Shown: one piece after another, positions 1 to 6,700 of the stretch
How the letters are laid out: the number at the start of each line of letters is the position of its first letter
How positions within the stretch are numbered: position 1 is the stretch's first letter
NCBI GenBank assembly: GCA_902776195.1
Contig: CACYPF010000003.1
Location: 1-64,000, forward strand
From: an uncultured Prevotellaceae bacterium
Lineage (GTDB): Bacteria > Bacteroidota > Bacteroidia > Bacteroidales > Bacteroidaceae
DNA length: 64,000 nt
Direction of reading: 5' to 3'
Translations under genes and position numbers: made by a program
Notes under the pieces: model-generated
Database searches by the model: none
Seen by the model: only the letters and a program-made list of their open reading frames with translations
Told to the model about the DNA's origin: nothing

Positions 1-14
1 ATATGTCCGGGAAG

Positions 15-85
15 CATATAACATGGTTCAATCCCTTTGCACAAAGGCAATTGAGCCACATCATGTTAGAAGGTTATATGTTTTT
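15..85 (+). repeat. Large branched hairpin followed by a T run
   Basis: An outer arm CATATAAC (15-22) pairs with GTTATATG (73-80). An inner arm GGTTCAAT (25-32) pairs with ATTGAGCC (50-57) with one G-U pair, and CCTTTG (34-39) pairs with CAAAGG (42-47). Five T residues follow at 81-85. This could be the terminator of a gene lying left of the window or a structured repeat. No coding sequence is visible in positions 1-230. Confidence 0.55.
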
Positions 86-103
86 CCTAATTGCGAAAGG
101 CGG

Positions 104-157
104 GACTGAATGATCCACTCTGGCAAGTGCCTTCGGGGATGACTGCCTGATCCACTT
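104..157. repeat. Dispersed ~37-bp repeat, copy 1
   Basis: The unit at 104-140 starts GACTGAATGATCCACT and ends CAAGTGCCTTCGGGGAT. A degenerate second unit starts at once (GACTGCCTGATCCACTT, 141-157). Related copies lie at 1333-1369, 1836-1855 and 2004-2100, all in non-coding DNA of this gene-poor segment. Confidence 0.7.
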
Positions 158-230
158 CCATCGTTCTATGAAGTTCGCCAAAACACCATACCTCGTAACC
201 CGACGGGCGCACAAGCCCCATTGTACTTGT

Positions 231-725
231 TTATTCAAATAGGAATCTCACAGTCTCTTCAAACTCCTCAATAGCCATTTGTAACTTGGGATTATCTTTC
301 CTTAAAATAATTGCCATGAAGTTCATCTGTCCATCCATCTTGCCTTGGGCTATTCGTATAACATATTGGTGATGCAACTCATACTTGTTAAACCAACGGA
401 CAAATAGTCGATTCCGAACAGCCTGCTTTTCATCCTTTGTCTCTGTGACATATAACATGACATCATTATTACACCTAAAGAATTCTTCTATTAAAGCCAA
501 TAAAGTCAATCTCAGTTTGTCATCCCCAGGGGAAGGTTGATTGTAAATATTCCTTATATCGAGTGTGTAAGCTCCACTTGGAATAAACATATCATTAGCC
601 TTAATACTTATTTCATAGTCCACTCCATGGTCAGTATGAAAATAGTATAAGTGGGGAAGTCCTTCTATCTGAACAACAGGATAGGGCGCTTTACGGTTGA
701 TGGTTTCTATATTTAGTTGATTCAT
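231..725 (-). CDS. DUF6169-like hypothetical protein
   Basis: This is a 164-residue soluble protein without a signal peptide or membrane segment. Its pattern fits the DUF6169 family of Bacteroidota as I remember it: an N-terminal YYFHTDHGVDYEISI strand motif, a central EEFF helix followed by a V/IMLYVTETKDEK segment, an RLFVRWF motif, and a C-terminal hydrophobic strand ending RKDNP. The function of this family is not known. It lies 39 bp downstream of a 46-residue reading frame on the same strand, and both follow one good Bacteroidota promoter at 931-962, so they probably form a two-gene transcript. The family assignment is from memory of its motif layout and needs a profile search. Confidence 0.75.
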   Translation of the reverse strand: MNQLNIETINRKAPYPVVQIEGLPHLYYFHTDHGVDYEISIKANDMFIPSGAYTLDIRNIYNQPSPGDDKLRLTLLALIEEFFRCNNDVMLYVTETKDEKQAVRNRLFVRWFNKYELHHQYVIRIAQGKMDGQMNFMAIILRKDNPKLQMAIEEFEETVRFLFE

Positions 726-764
726 AAGTTATAAATAACAGAAATATTACCGAGAAAAAGTGGC

Positions 765-905
765 TCAGATAAGCCCTGCCTGCCTTTTCTCTGAATATAA
801 TTTCAGTCTGCCGATAGCAGCCTCATTCTCTTCTCGTTTTTGTTGCATAAACTCTCTGAAAGCCTTGCGCACATCATCTCGAGTTCTTTTCTTGTTTGTC
901 TCCAT
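765..905 (-). CDS. Small 46-residue protein upstream of the DUF6169-like gene
   Basis: The frame starts at ATG 903-905 (METNKKRTRDDVRKAF) and stops at 765. It is rich in charged residues and predicted helical, with many Lys, Arg and Glu. It begins about 20 bp downstream of the expected start point of the promoter at 931-962 and is the first gene of a probable two-gene unit with the DUF6169-like gene. An overlapping frame on the other strand has no such support. I do not recognise the family. The promoter position and the charged, helix-like composition argue that it is real. A toxin-antitoxin or similar paired function is only a possibility. Confidence 0.6.
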   Translation of the reverse strand: METNKKRTRDDVRKAFREFMQQKREENEAAIGRLKLYSEKRQAGLI

Positions 906-930
906 GATTATACGTTTGAGTTTTATGGTG

Positions 931-962
931 CAAAGATACAGTTTTATTTTGAGATAGCAAAA
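931..962 (-). promoter_or_regulatory. Bacteroidota promoter for the small ORF / DUF6169 pair
   Basis: On the minus strand the -7 box is TATCTTTG (931-938) and the -33 box is TTTTG (958-962), 19 bp apart. This matches the Bacteroidota consensus TTTG-N19-21-TAnnTTTG. Confidence 0.7.
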
Positions 963-1453
963 GAATTGAATGAAATTGTATCTGCAAGAATCGCAATGGG
1001 GAACTGAATGTACTGGGCAGACTCGCCAAGCGACTTTAACCCTGCTATCCCTGCTACAGGGTGGCTGAAATGCTGATGTACAAAGGGCGGAGCCTGTAGC
1101 AGGATTAGGATTTATCCTGCTACAATGGTGCTACAACCCTGCTACAAGACAGCGACAGTCTTTTGAGTGGATTGAAAACGGCTATAGGCGTTCAGTTGAT
1201 TGGCTGGAGCCGTGCAGTCGTTTGGCTATAGGCGAACGGTTGAAAGGATGCTTCTAACTCCCTCGAAGGACGGCACTGATACCCCAATACCCTTATCCTG
1301 TTACCCCTACGCAAGGCATAAAAGTTGGGGTTCTAAATGATCCACTTTGTCAAGTGCCTGAGGGGATGAATTAGAAAAAAAACGCAATAACTGGAATGGA
1401 TAATCCGATAGAACAAGCGCACCTTACGAACCGCTAAGGGCTTGATGAGATAA
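963..1453. other. Non-coding stretch with CTGCTACA repeats and a perfect inverted repeat
   Basis: I see no convincing gene here. CTGCTACA-type words recur at about 1041, 1050, 1117, 1128 and 1139. An 11-bp perfect inverted repeat, TGTAGCAGGAT (1095-1105) and ATCCTGCTACA (1114-1124), has an 8-nt loop. The word GGCTATAGGCG occurs twice (about 1180 and 1222). A copy of the 37-bp dispersed repeat lies at 1333-1369. Confidence 0.6.
1333..1369. repeat. Dispersed ~37-bp repeat, copy 2
   Basis: The copy reads CTAAATGATCCACTTTGT then CAAGTGCCTGAGGGGATGA, a diverged version of the unit at 104-140. It is preceded by AAGTTGGGG, a word that also precedes the copy at 1836. Confidence 0.6.
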
Positions 1454-1705
1454 TTATAGTGCATTTTTCACTCCAAAATTCTGGTTGAGATCATTAGTCA
1501 ACATCGTTCTCAATTCTTCTGGAGTATAGGATTCTTTATCTAACTTCAGTGAAGGATCATCTTCATAAAGCGACGCATCTGAATAGTCGATATCCAACTC
1601 CTCTTGTTGGTTAACTTTAACGAACAGCCCGGTACTAAGCAGTGCCGCCAGTTTCTCGCTGGCAGTTTGGTCGTTCTCATTATATGATAATGTTATTGTA
1701 CACAT
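1454..1705 (-). CDS. Small acidic hypothetical protein (83 aa)
   Basis: The protein starts MCTITLSYNENDQTASEKLAALLSTG, a short strand followed by a helix, and its middle is very acidic (DIDYSDASLYEDDPSLKLD). The C-terminus (PEELRTMLTNDLNQNFG) is predicted helical. Size and charge resemble small antitoxin-like proteins common in Bacteroidales, but no toxin gene lies beside it. It has its own promoter at 1761-1791 and stands alone between repeat-rich stretches. The function is unknown. I believe the gene is real because of the promoter and the protein-like composition. Confidence 0.65.
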   Translation of the reverse strand: MCTITLSYNENDQTASEKLAALLSTGLFVKVNQQEELDIDYSDASLYEDDPSLKLDKESYTPEELRTMLTNDLNQNFGVKNAL

Positions 1706-1760
1706 ATCAATTTCCTGTTTATCTAATGAATAATTTTCATTGACTTTATCTCATTGGTGG

Positions 1761-1791
1761 CAAAGGTATATATTTTTTTTGAGACTTCAAA
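1761..1791 (-). promoter_or_regulatory. Promoter of the 83-aa protein gene
   Basis: The -7 box TACCTTTG (1761-1768, minus strand) and -33 box TTTG (1788-1791) are 19 bp apart, fitting the Bacteroidota consensus. The start codon lies about 55 bp downstream. Confidence 0.7.
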
Positions 1792-1835
1792 GAGATTTTA
1801 GAGAAAAAGTTGGGAAATTGAAAATCGAAAAAGTT

Positions 1836-2100
1836 GGGGACTGAATGATCCACATTACTCAACTTACAGTTGAAGAGGTGAGTGGTGAGAGGTAAGAGGT
1901 GAGAAATGGTTTGCCTTCACCCTGATGCATGATATTAAGGCTTTGGAATTGGTTGAAAAAATGCAAGCGGGGGACTCAAGAAACTCGGGGAATGCGGTTC
2001 TTGCTCTGGCAAGCAACTTCGTCGATGACTGAATGATCCACTCTGGCAAGTGACTTCGGGGATGACTGAATGAACCATTTTGTCATTGATGCAAGGAGTC
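1836..2100. repeat. Dispersed ~37-bp repeat, copies 3-5 (partly tandem)
   Basis: A partial copy (CTGAATGATCCACATT) lies near 1839. A half unit at 2004-2026 (CTCTGGCAAGCAACTTCGTCGAT) runs directly into a full unit at 2027-2063, and a third, diverged unit begins at 2064 (GACTGAATGAACCATTTTG). The arrangement is therefore tandem with a 37-bp period. The frames that run through this stretch look like chance frames. Confidence 0.65.
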
Positions 2101-2132
2101 TTACCCGCTTTCGTGAAAAAAACGGGAATATA

Positions 2133-2164
2133 TTTGGTGGATTCGGGAATTATTCCTACCTTTG
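2133..2164 (+). promoter_or_regulatory. Promoter of the candidate non-coding RNA
   Basis: TTTG (2133-2136) and TACCTTTG (2157-2164) are separated by 20 bp, a full match to the Bacteroidota consensus. Transcription should start near 2171. No convincing protein gene follows before the terminator at 2607-2639. Confidence 0.7.
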
Positions 2165-2170
2165 CACTTG

Positions 2171-2639
2171 TAAGTGTGTCCATGTGTGGGCGACTTTAAA
2201 ACAATTTGATGGAAAGAGACCTCAGGTCAGTTGTACGGCCGGTCTCGATAGGACGTTTTCCAACTTTACGTGTCTGCATCTTCAAACTTCGCAACTTTGA
2301 ACTATAGACAGCGGTAATGCACAGAGACGTTCGCGTGGGTAGATTCTTATATGCGCCTGCGGCTATTATTCCCTTTATATATGATAAGGTGTACGCCAGC
2401 GATGGTGATACTCTCTTTGCGTATATATACCCATTGGGTGTAGTATGCCGTGGCGTGTGTAATGTCACAGCGTGGGTAGGGTATATTTTTTTGGTACGCA
2501 AAGCGGCTCAGATGGTGGGCAACAGATAGGTTCGACTCCTCGCTTTTGCGGCGACATTTCTTGGGAACAAGAAGATGTTTAATTGTTAAACTAAAATGTT
2601 AAAAGCAAACTGCCTGCCCGTGAGGGTAGGTCAGTTTTT
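2171..2639 (+). ncRNA. Candidate structured non-coding RNA (~470 nt)
   Basis: The stretch lies between a good promoter and a strong intrinsic terminator and carries long-range complementary arms. GAGACC (2216-2221) pairs with GGTCTC (2241-2246). CTTTGCGTA (2415-2423) pairs perfectly with TACGCAAAG (2495-2503), and inside it TATACCC (2426-2432) pairs with GGGTATA (2479-2485). Long frames are open on both strands here, which suggests low stop-codon density rather than coding. I found none of the hallmark motifs of RNase P RNA, tmRNA or SRP RNA. A 6S-like or Bacteroidales-specific RNA is possible. The boundaries are inferred from the promoter and terminator. Confidence 0.5.
2607..2639 (+). terminator. 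Intrinsic terminator of the candidate RNA
   Basis: A 12-pair stem with one bulge and a GTGA loop is formed by AACTG-CCTGCCC and GGGTAGG-CAGTT. It is followed by a run of T. Confidence 0.7.
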
Positions 2640-2673
2640 GAAGGGAAAACACCTCCCATTGGAGGTATCACAT

Positions 2674-2712
2674 CTGTCGTGAGCCCGTGAGGGTCTGCGA
2701 CAGTCTTATTTT
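2674..2712. terminator. Hairpin at the 3' end of the DUF4831 gene
   Basis: CTGTCG (2674-2679) pairs with CGACAG (2698-2703) around an inner CCC-GTGA-GGG stem-loop. A T-rich run follows on the plus strand, overlapping the stop codon of the converging gene. A smaller hairpin ACCTCC/GGAGGT lies just upstream, around 2651-2665. Confidence 0.5.
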
Positions 2713-3782
2713 TTCTCCGGCATCTCCGCATGAAGTTTCTCGATGGCACCGGTGATGGGGTTGAGAATCATCTGCGTGGGATATTTCTTGAAAAGGGAAC
2801 CGCCGCGAAGCTCGGTGAAACCGAACTGGGCGAACGCATAATTGTAAGTGGCGAGTTGCTGGTCCTCCCGGTAGAGGGTGAGGCGCACGATGCCCGGGAC
2901 GTTGGTGTAGAAGCCGCCGTCCTTCTTGTTCTCCGGATAGTCGTATTGCTGTTGGCTCTGCTGGTGCAGGTCCTCGATGCTCACATAGAACGGTACACCG
3001 GCGAGGTCGTCCTTGTCGACGACACCCAGTTGTTTGCTGATACGGAAGAACACCTCCCGTTTCATCTCCTTCTCAGGGCACAGGGTGACCACCTGTTCCG
3101 TAGTGTCACATACCGTGATGCCTGTGAAGAGGGAGAGTAATGCCTCGTGAGTGCGGTCAATCTCGTCGAGCATCAGTTGCAGTTGTGCCTTGTCAGTAGG
3201 CATCTCCTCCGCCTCCCCTGTAATCAGCAGCTGGCGGTGCTCCTGCAGTTCCGCTATCTGGAGAGCTGTTAGCTCAGCCTTCCTTGCCATGCTACCGGCA
3301 TTCATAGCTTCCGCACTGAGGAACTTCAGCGGGTCAGGAGTCGTCTGTCTGGGTGCGGCACGGAACGGCAGCGGCTGCTGTACCTGCTTGGGTGTATCAT
3401 TGACGGCAAGCAGTACGCCGTCCTCGCTGAGTTTGATCTCGGAGGTGGCACTCTTCCCTTTCAGGTTGACGATAAAGCATTTGGAGGTGTCGCGGATCCC
3501 CGTCAGGCTCAGCTGGAATTTGAGGAGCCGGTGTTCCGTTTGTTTCTCCTGTGGGATATCTTTTCGTTGCAGGTATCTCTCTGCATATTGGCAGAAGATA
3601 CCAGGGGTATATGTCTTCTTCTCGGTGAGAAGATGGAAATGGACGGCAGTCTTAGGGAGATAATAAACGGTACCTTCCGGCATCTTCTCTGACCGCAGCA
3701 GTGCTGACGAGACGGGTTGTGCCCCAATCGTCATGCTGCCAAACAGCAGCAAAGCGGTGAGCAGTGTCCTCAGCAGTCGCAT
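2706..3782 (-). CDS. DUF4831 family secreted protein
   Basis: This 358-residue protein starts with a signal peptide (MRLLRTLLTALLLFGSMTIGAQ). It fits the DUF4831 family of Bacteroidales, which has a conserved VYYLPKTAVHFHL motif near residue 40 followed by a GIFCQYAERYL segment. It is probably periplasmic or attached to the envelope, and the function is unknown. It starts only 7 bp after the stop of the NAD(P)HX repair gene, so the two are probably co-transcribed. No lipobox or membrane helix is seen beyond the signal peptide. The family call rests on motif recognition. Confidence 0.8.
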   Translation of the reverse strand: MRLLRTLLTALLLFGSMTIGAQPVSSALLRSEKMPEGTVYYLPKTAVHFHLLTEKKTYTPGIFCQYAERYLQRKDIPQEKQTEHRLLKFQLSLTGIRDTSKCFIVNLKGKSATSEIKLSEDGVLLAVNDTPKQVQQPLPFRAAPRQTTPDPLKFLSAEAMNAGSMARKAELTALQIAELQEHRQLLITGEAEEMPTDKAQLQLMLDEIDRTHEALLSLFTGITVCDTTEQVVTLCPEKEMKREVFFRISKQLGVVDKDDLAGVPFYVSIEDLHQQSQQQYDYPENKKDGGFYTNVPGIVRLTLYREDQQLATYNYAFAQFGFTELRGGSLFKKYPTQMILNPITGAIEKLHAEMPEKK

Positions 3783-3789
3783 GGTATTG

Positions 3790-5304
3790 TTATTCTTTCA
3801 ATCGTTTAAAGGCACGTGAGAGATATCGGATGATATCCTCTGCGATCAGGCTCTCCTCTCCTAAGTCACGGACGGCAAGGTCGCCGGCGAGTCCGTGGAG
3901 GTAGGTACCTACGACGCAAGCCTCTGGTGCTTTGTAGCCACGTGCCAGCAGTGCCGTGATAATACCAGTCAGTACATCACCGCTTCCCGCAGTTGCCATA
4001 CCGGCATTACCGGTGGGATTGAAGAGAATGTGACCGTCGGGCATACATATAGCGGTATATCGTCCCTTCAGGATGACATACCCCTGTATCCGCTCGGCAA
4101 GATGGCGTGCCTTGGTCAGCCGCTCATAGCTGTCGGCGGAGTGTCCCTCTATGCGGTCGAACTCCTTGGGGTGGGGAGTGAGGATCACTCCTTTGGGAAT
4201 TTGCTGGAGCCATGCACGATGGCTGGCAAGGATATTTAGTGCGTCGGCATCGGCGACGATAGGACAGGTGGTGCGGCGCAACTGTGCGATCATCGGGATG
4301 GCGGTTGCCTCACTCTGTCCCAGTCCCGGACCGATACCCACGGCATCGAAATCCTCTGTCTCAACAGCCTCCGAGAAGATTGTCTCCTCCGGGTCGAACT
4401 GGAGAACCGCCTCAGGTACTGCTACCTGTAGGATATTCCTGTTCATCTTAGGTGTGTGGACAGTCACTTTCCCCACTCCGGCACGAAGACAGGCACGGGT
4501 TGCCAGAATGGCGGCACCTGCCATGCCGTAGCTTCCGGCGATGAGGAGAGCGTGTCCCATCTGCCCCTTATGGGCGAACGGGTCACGTCCCAAGAGCATG
4601 GAGCGTATCTGTGACTCCTCCACAATGGTATAGTTTGCCTCTATCTTCTCTATTCCCTCCTGGCTCAGACGGATATCCAGTACCCGCAGCTGTCCGATGA
4701 ACATCTGGTTCTCAGGGAAGAGAAAGGCAAGTTTGGGTTGCTGGAGGGTCAGCGTGACGTTGGCACGGATGATGTTGGCACGTATGTTATACGTGTTGTC
4801 CTCGGTCATCAGACCAGAGGGAACATCGATGGCGACCACGTCAGCCTGCGAGGCATTGATATATTTCACCAGAGAGGCGAAACCACCAGCCAGTGGCTTG
4901 TTAAGACCAGAGCCGAAAAGACCGTCGATTACCAGCATACCCTTCTCCAAGCGGGGAGGGTCAAACTCCTGGGTGACCTCAACGAATGCCTTGGCACGCT
5001 TCGATTCGATGAGTCGTTTCTTGTTGGCGGCACACTCCTCAGCGAGATGGCCGCTGATATTAAAGAGATAGGTGCTGACCTGATAGCCCTGGTCGCCCAG
5101 CATGCGGGCAACAGCCAACGCGTCACCACCGTTGTTGCCCGGTCCTGCAAAGACAACGACAGGTACCGTGTTATTCCATGTATCCGTGATGGCACGTGCC
5201 AAAGCCTTGGCGGCACGCTCCATCAAATCGATACTGGGTATCGGCTCGTGTTCGATGGTGTATCGGTCAAGTTCTTTTATCTGTGAACTGGTGAATATCT
5301 TCAT
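3790..5304 (-). CDS. nnr: Bifunctional NAD(P)H-hydrate epimerase / ADP-dependent dehydratase
   Basis: The enzyme repairs hydrated NAD(P)H: the N-terminal domain epimerises the R and S forms and the C-terminal domain dehydrates the S form with ADP. The YjeF-N part (residues 1 to about 215) has the GNNGGD motif at 56-61. The kinase-like NnrD part has HKGQMGHALLIAGS near 245, LTPHPKEF, and the nucleotide loop NAGMATAGSGDVLTG near 435-450. The length of 504 residues is normal for the fused form. The gene is followed closely by the DUF4831 gene and diverges from hpt. A TATTTTTG -7 box on the minus strand at 5313-5320 would give a very short leader. Confidence 0.93.
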   Translation of the reverse strand: MKIFTSSQIKELDRYTIEHEPIPSIDLMERAAKALARAITDTWNNTVPVVVFAGPGNNGGDALAVARMLGDQGYQVSTYLFNISGHLAEECAANKKRLIESKRAKAFVEVTQEFDPPRLEKGMLVIDGLFGSGLNKPLAGGFASLVKYINASQADVVAIDVPSGLMTEDNTYNIRANIIRANVTLTLQQPKLAFLFPENQMFIGQLRVLDIRLSQEGIEKIEANYTIVEESQIRSMLLGRDPFAHKGQMGHALLIAGSYGMAGAAILATRACLRAGVGKVTVHTPKMNRNILQVAVPEAVLQFDPEETIFSEAVETEDFDAVGIGPGLGQSEATAIPMIAQLRRTTCPIVADADALNILASHRAWLQQIPKGVILTPHPKEFDRIEGHSADSYERLTKARHLAERIQGYVILKGRYTAICMPDGHILFNPTGNAGMATAGSGDVLTGIITALLARGYKAPEACVVGTYLHGLAGDLAVRDLGEESLIAEDIIRYLSRAFKRLKE

Positions 5305-5364
5305 TGCAAGTGCAAAAATAAGAAAAATATACTAATTGATAGTCATTCTTTGACGAAAAATTTG

Positions 5365-5372
5365 TAATTTTG
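5365..5372 (+). promoter_or_regulatory. -7 box upstream of hpt
   Basis: TAATTTTG lies 25 bp before the hpt start. No good -33 box stands at the usual spacing, so the call is tentative. Confidence 0.4.
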
Positions 5373-5396
5373 TGCCAAATTTGCAATTAAGACACT

Positions 5397-5933
5397 ATGA
5401 GTACCGTAAAAATAAAGGATAAGACTTTTCAAACTTCTATTACGGAAGAGGAGATCAGACAACGCGTGAAAGTGTTGGGACAACGGCTCAGCAAGGACCT
5501 GGAAGGGAAGAACCCGCTGTTCCTCAGTGTGCTCAACGGAGCCTTTATGTTTACTGCGGACTTGCTTCGTGAGATGACCATCCCTTGTGAGGTGTCATTC
5601 GTGAAACTGGCTTCCTACCAGGGGACGACATCGACGGGTAAGGTCAAGGAGGTAATCGGTATCAACGAGAACCTTACGGGACGCACCGTCGTCATTGTCG
5701 AGGACATCGTGGAGAGCGGCAAAACCATGAGTAGGATGATAGAGACATTAGGTACCCGCAATCCTGCCTCCATCCATATCTGCTCCCTGTTTGTCAAGCC
5801 TGAGAAACTGGAGGTTGACTTGAATATCGAGTATGCCGCTTTCGAGATTCCCAATGCTTTCATCGTGGGCTATGGACTGGACTATGACCAGCAGGGCCGT
5901 CAGTTGAAAGAGGTTTACGCATTAACAGAATAA
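5397..5933 (+). CDS. hpt: Hypoxanthine phosphoribosyltransferase
   Basis: This purine salvage enzyme joins hypoxanthine or guanine to PRPP to make IMP or GMP. The PRPP-binding loop VVIVEDIVESGKT lies at residues 98-110 and the flexible-loop ASYQGTTSTG at 72-81. The length of 178 residues is usual. It is followed directly by the adenylate kinase frame, which suggests a purine nucleotide transcript with adk and then obgE. The ATG start at 5397 fits the family N-terminus. Confidence 0.95.
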   Translation: MSTVKIKDKTFQTSITEEEIRQRVKVLGQRLSKDLEGKNPLFLSVLNGAFMFTADLLREMTIPCEVSFVKLASYQGTTSTGKVKEVIGINENLTGRTVVIVEDIVESGKTMSRMIETLGTRNPASIHICSLFVKPEKLEVDLNIEYAAFEIPNAFIVGYGLDYDQQGRQLKEVYALTE

Positions 5934-6062
5934 GTGATGAGACAAATTAAACTACCCCATCTGCCAAGTGATGTGGAGGCACGGAAAGGTGACCTCTATG
6001 TCGACTTATGGAAAGGAAAAGAAACACAAATCAAACAAGACAAGATAGAAAAGAAAGTGGTT

Positions 6063-6635
6063 ATGAAGAATATTGTGATTTTTGGTGCTCCCGGCTCAGG
6101 AAAGGGAACACAGAGTGACTTGCTGATAGAGCATTACGGATTAGGGCATATCTCCACTGGTGATGTGCTGCGTAATGAGATTAAGAAAGGTACCGAGCTG
6201 GGTAAGACGGCTCAGGGATTCATCGACAACGGTCAGTTGATTCCCGACGAGCTGATGGTCAGCATCCTTGCCAGTGTCTACGACTCGTTCGGTCGTGGTC
6301 ATAAGGGTGTTATCTTCGACGGTTTCCCCCGCACCATCCCACAGGCTGAGGCTCTGAAGAAGATGCTGGAGGAGCGTGGCGACAAGGTGGCTGCGATGAT
6401 AGAGCTGGACGTTCCTGAGGATGAGCTGATGACACGTCTTATCAAGCGCGGACAGCAGAGTGGTCGTGCTGATGATAACGAGGAGACGATTAAGAAGCGT
6501 CTGGTCGTTTATCACTCTCAGACTCAGCCGCTGATTGAGTGGTATAAGCAGGAGGGTCTGCATCACCATATCAATGGTTTGGGAACGTTGGAGCGTATCT
6601 TCGGAGATATCCAGAAAGTGATAGATAATTTATAG
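6063..6635 (+). CDS. adk: Adenylate kinase
   Basis: Adenylate kinase catalyses AMP + ATP = 2 ADP in the cytoplasm. The P-loop GAPGSGKG starts at residue 8 from the chosen ATG at 6063 (MKNIVIFGAPGSGKG), and the GFPRT AMP-binding motif follows. The LID is the short type without zinc cysteines (KRGQQSGRADDNEETI). From this start the protein has 190 residues, the usual short-form length. The same frame stays open back to an ATG at 5937, directly after hpt. This would add a 42-residue hydrophilic extension (LPHLPSDVEARKGDLYVDLW) that I do not know from the family, so that longer start is less likely but not excluded. Confidence 0.93.
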   Translation: MKNIVIFGAPGSGKGTQSDLLIEHYGLGHISTGDVLRNEIKKGTELGKTAQGFIDNGQLIPDELMVSILASVYDSFGRGHKGVIFDGFPRTIPQAEALKKMLEERGDKVAAMIELDVPEDELMTRLIKRGQQSGRADDNEETIKKRLVVYHSQTQPLIEWYKQEGLHHHINGLGTLERIFGDIQKVIDNL

Positions 6636-6700
6636 AAAGTTCTAGAGTGTTCTAGAGCGTTCTAGAATAATCTAGAATAATCTAGAAAAAACTAGAAAAG
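6631..6700. repeat. TCTAGA array with 10-bp period between adk and obgE
   Basis: Seven consecutive 10-bp blocks each hold TCTAGA or a one-base variant (TATAGA, ACTAGA), and the array reaches to the obgE start codon. A related 9-bp-period array forms the last codons of obgE (7811-7862), and another 10-bp array lies at 23985-24020. Confidence 0.85.

Noticed and set aside
760-957. A plus-strand frame of 65 codons
   Set aside because: It runs antisense to the small frame at 765-905 and across that gene's promoter; its composition is not protein-like.
1864-2183. Two overlapping minus-strand frames
   Set aside because: They run through the dispersed 37-bp repeats and low-complexity text, with no promoter or family match.
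2196-2529. Protein frames on both strands across the candidate RNA (2196-2501 minus, 2317-2529 plus)
   Set aside because: Neither has a domain or a fitting start site, and long perfect helices explain the conservation-like features better. A small protein in the plus frame is not fully excluded.
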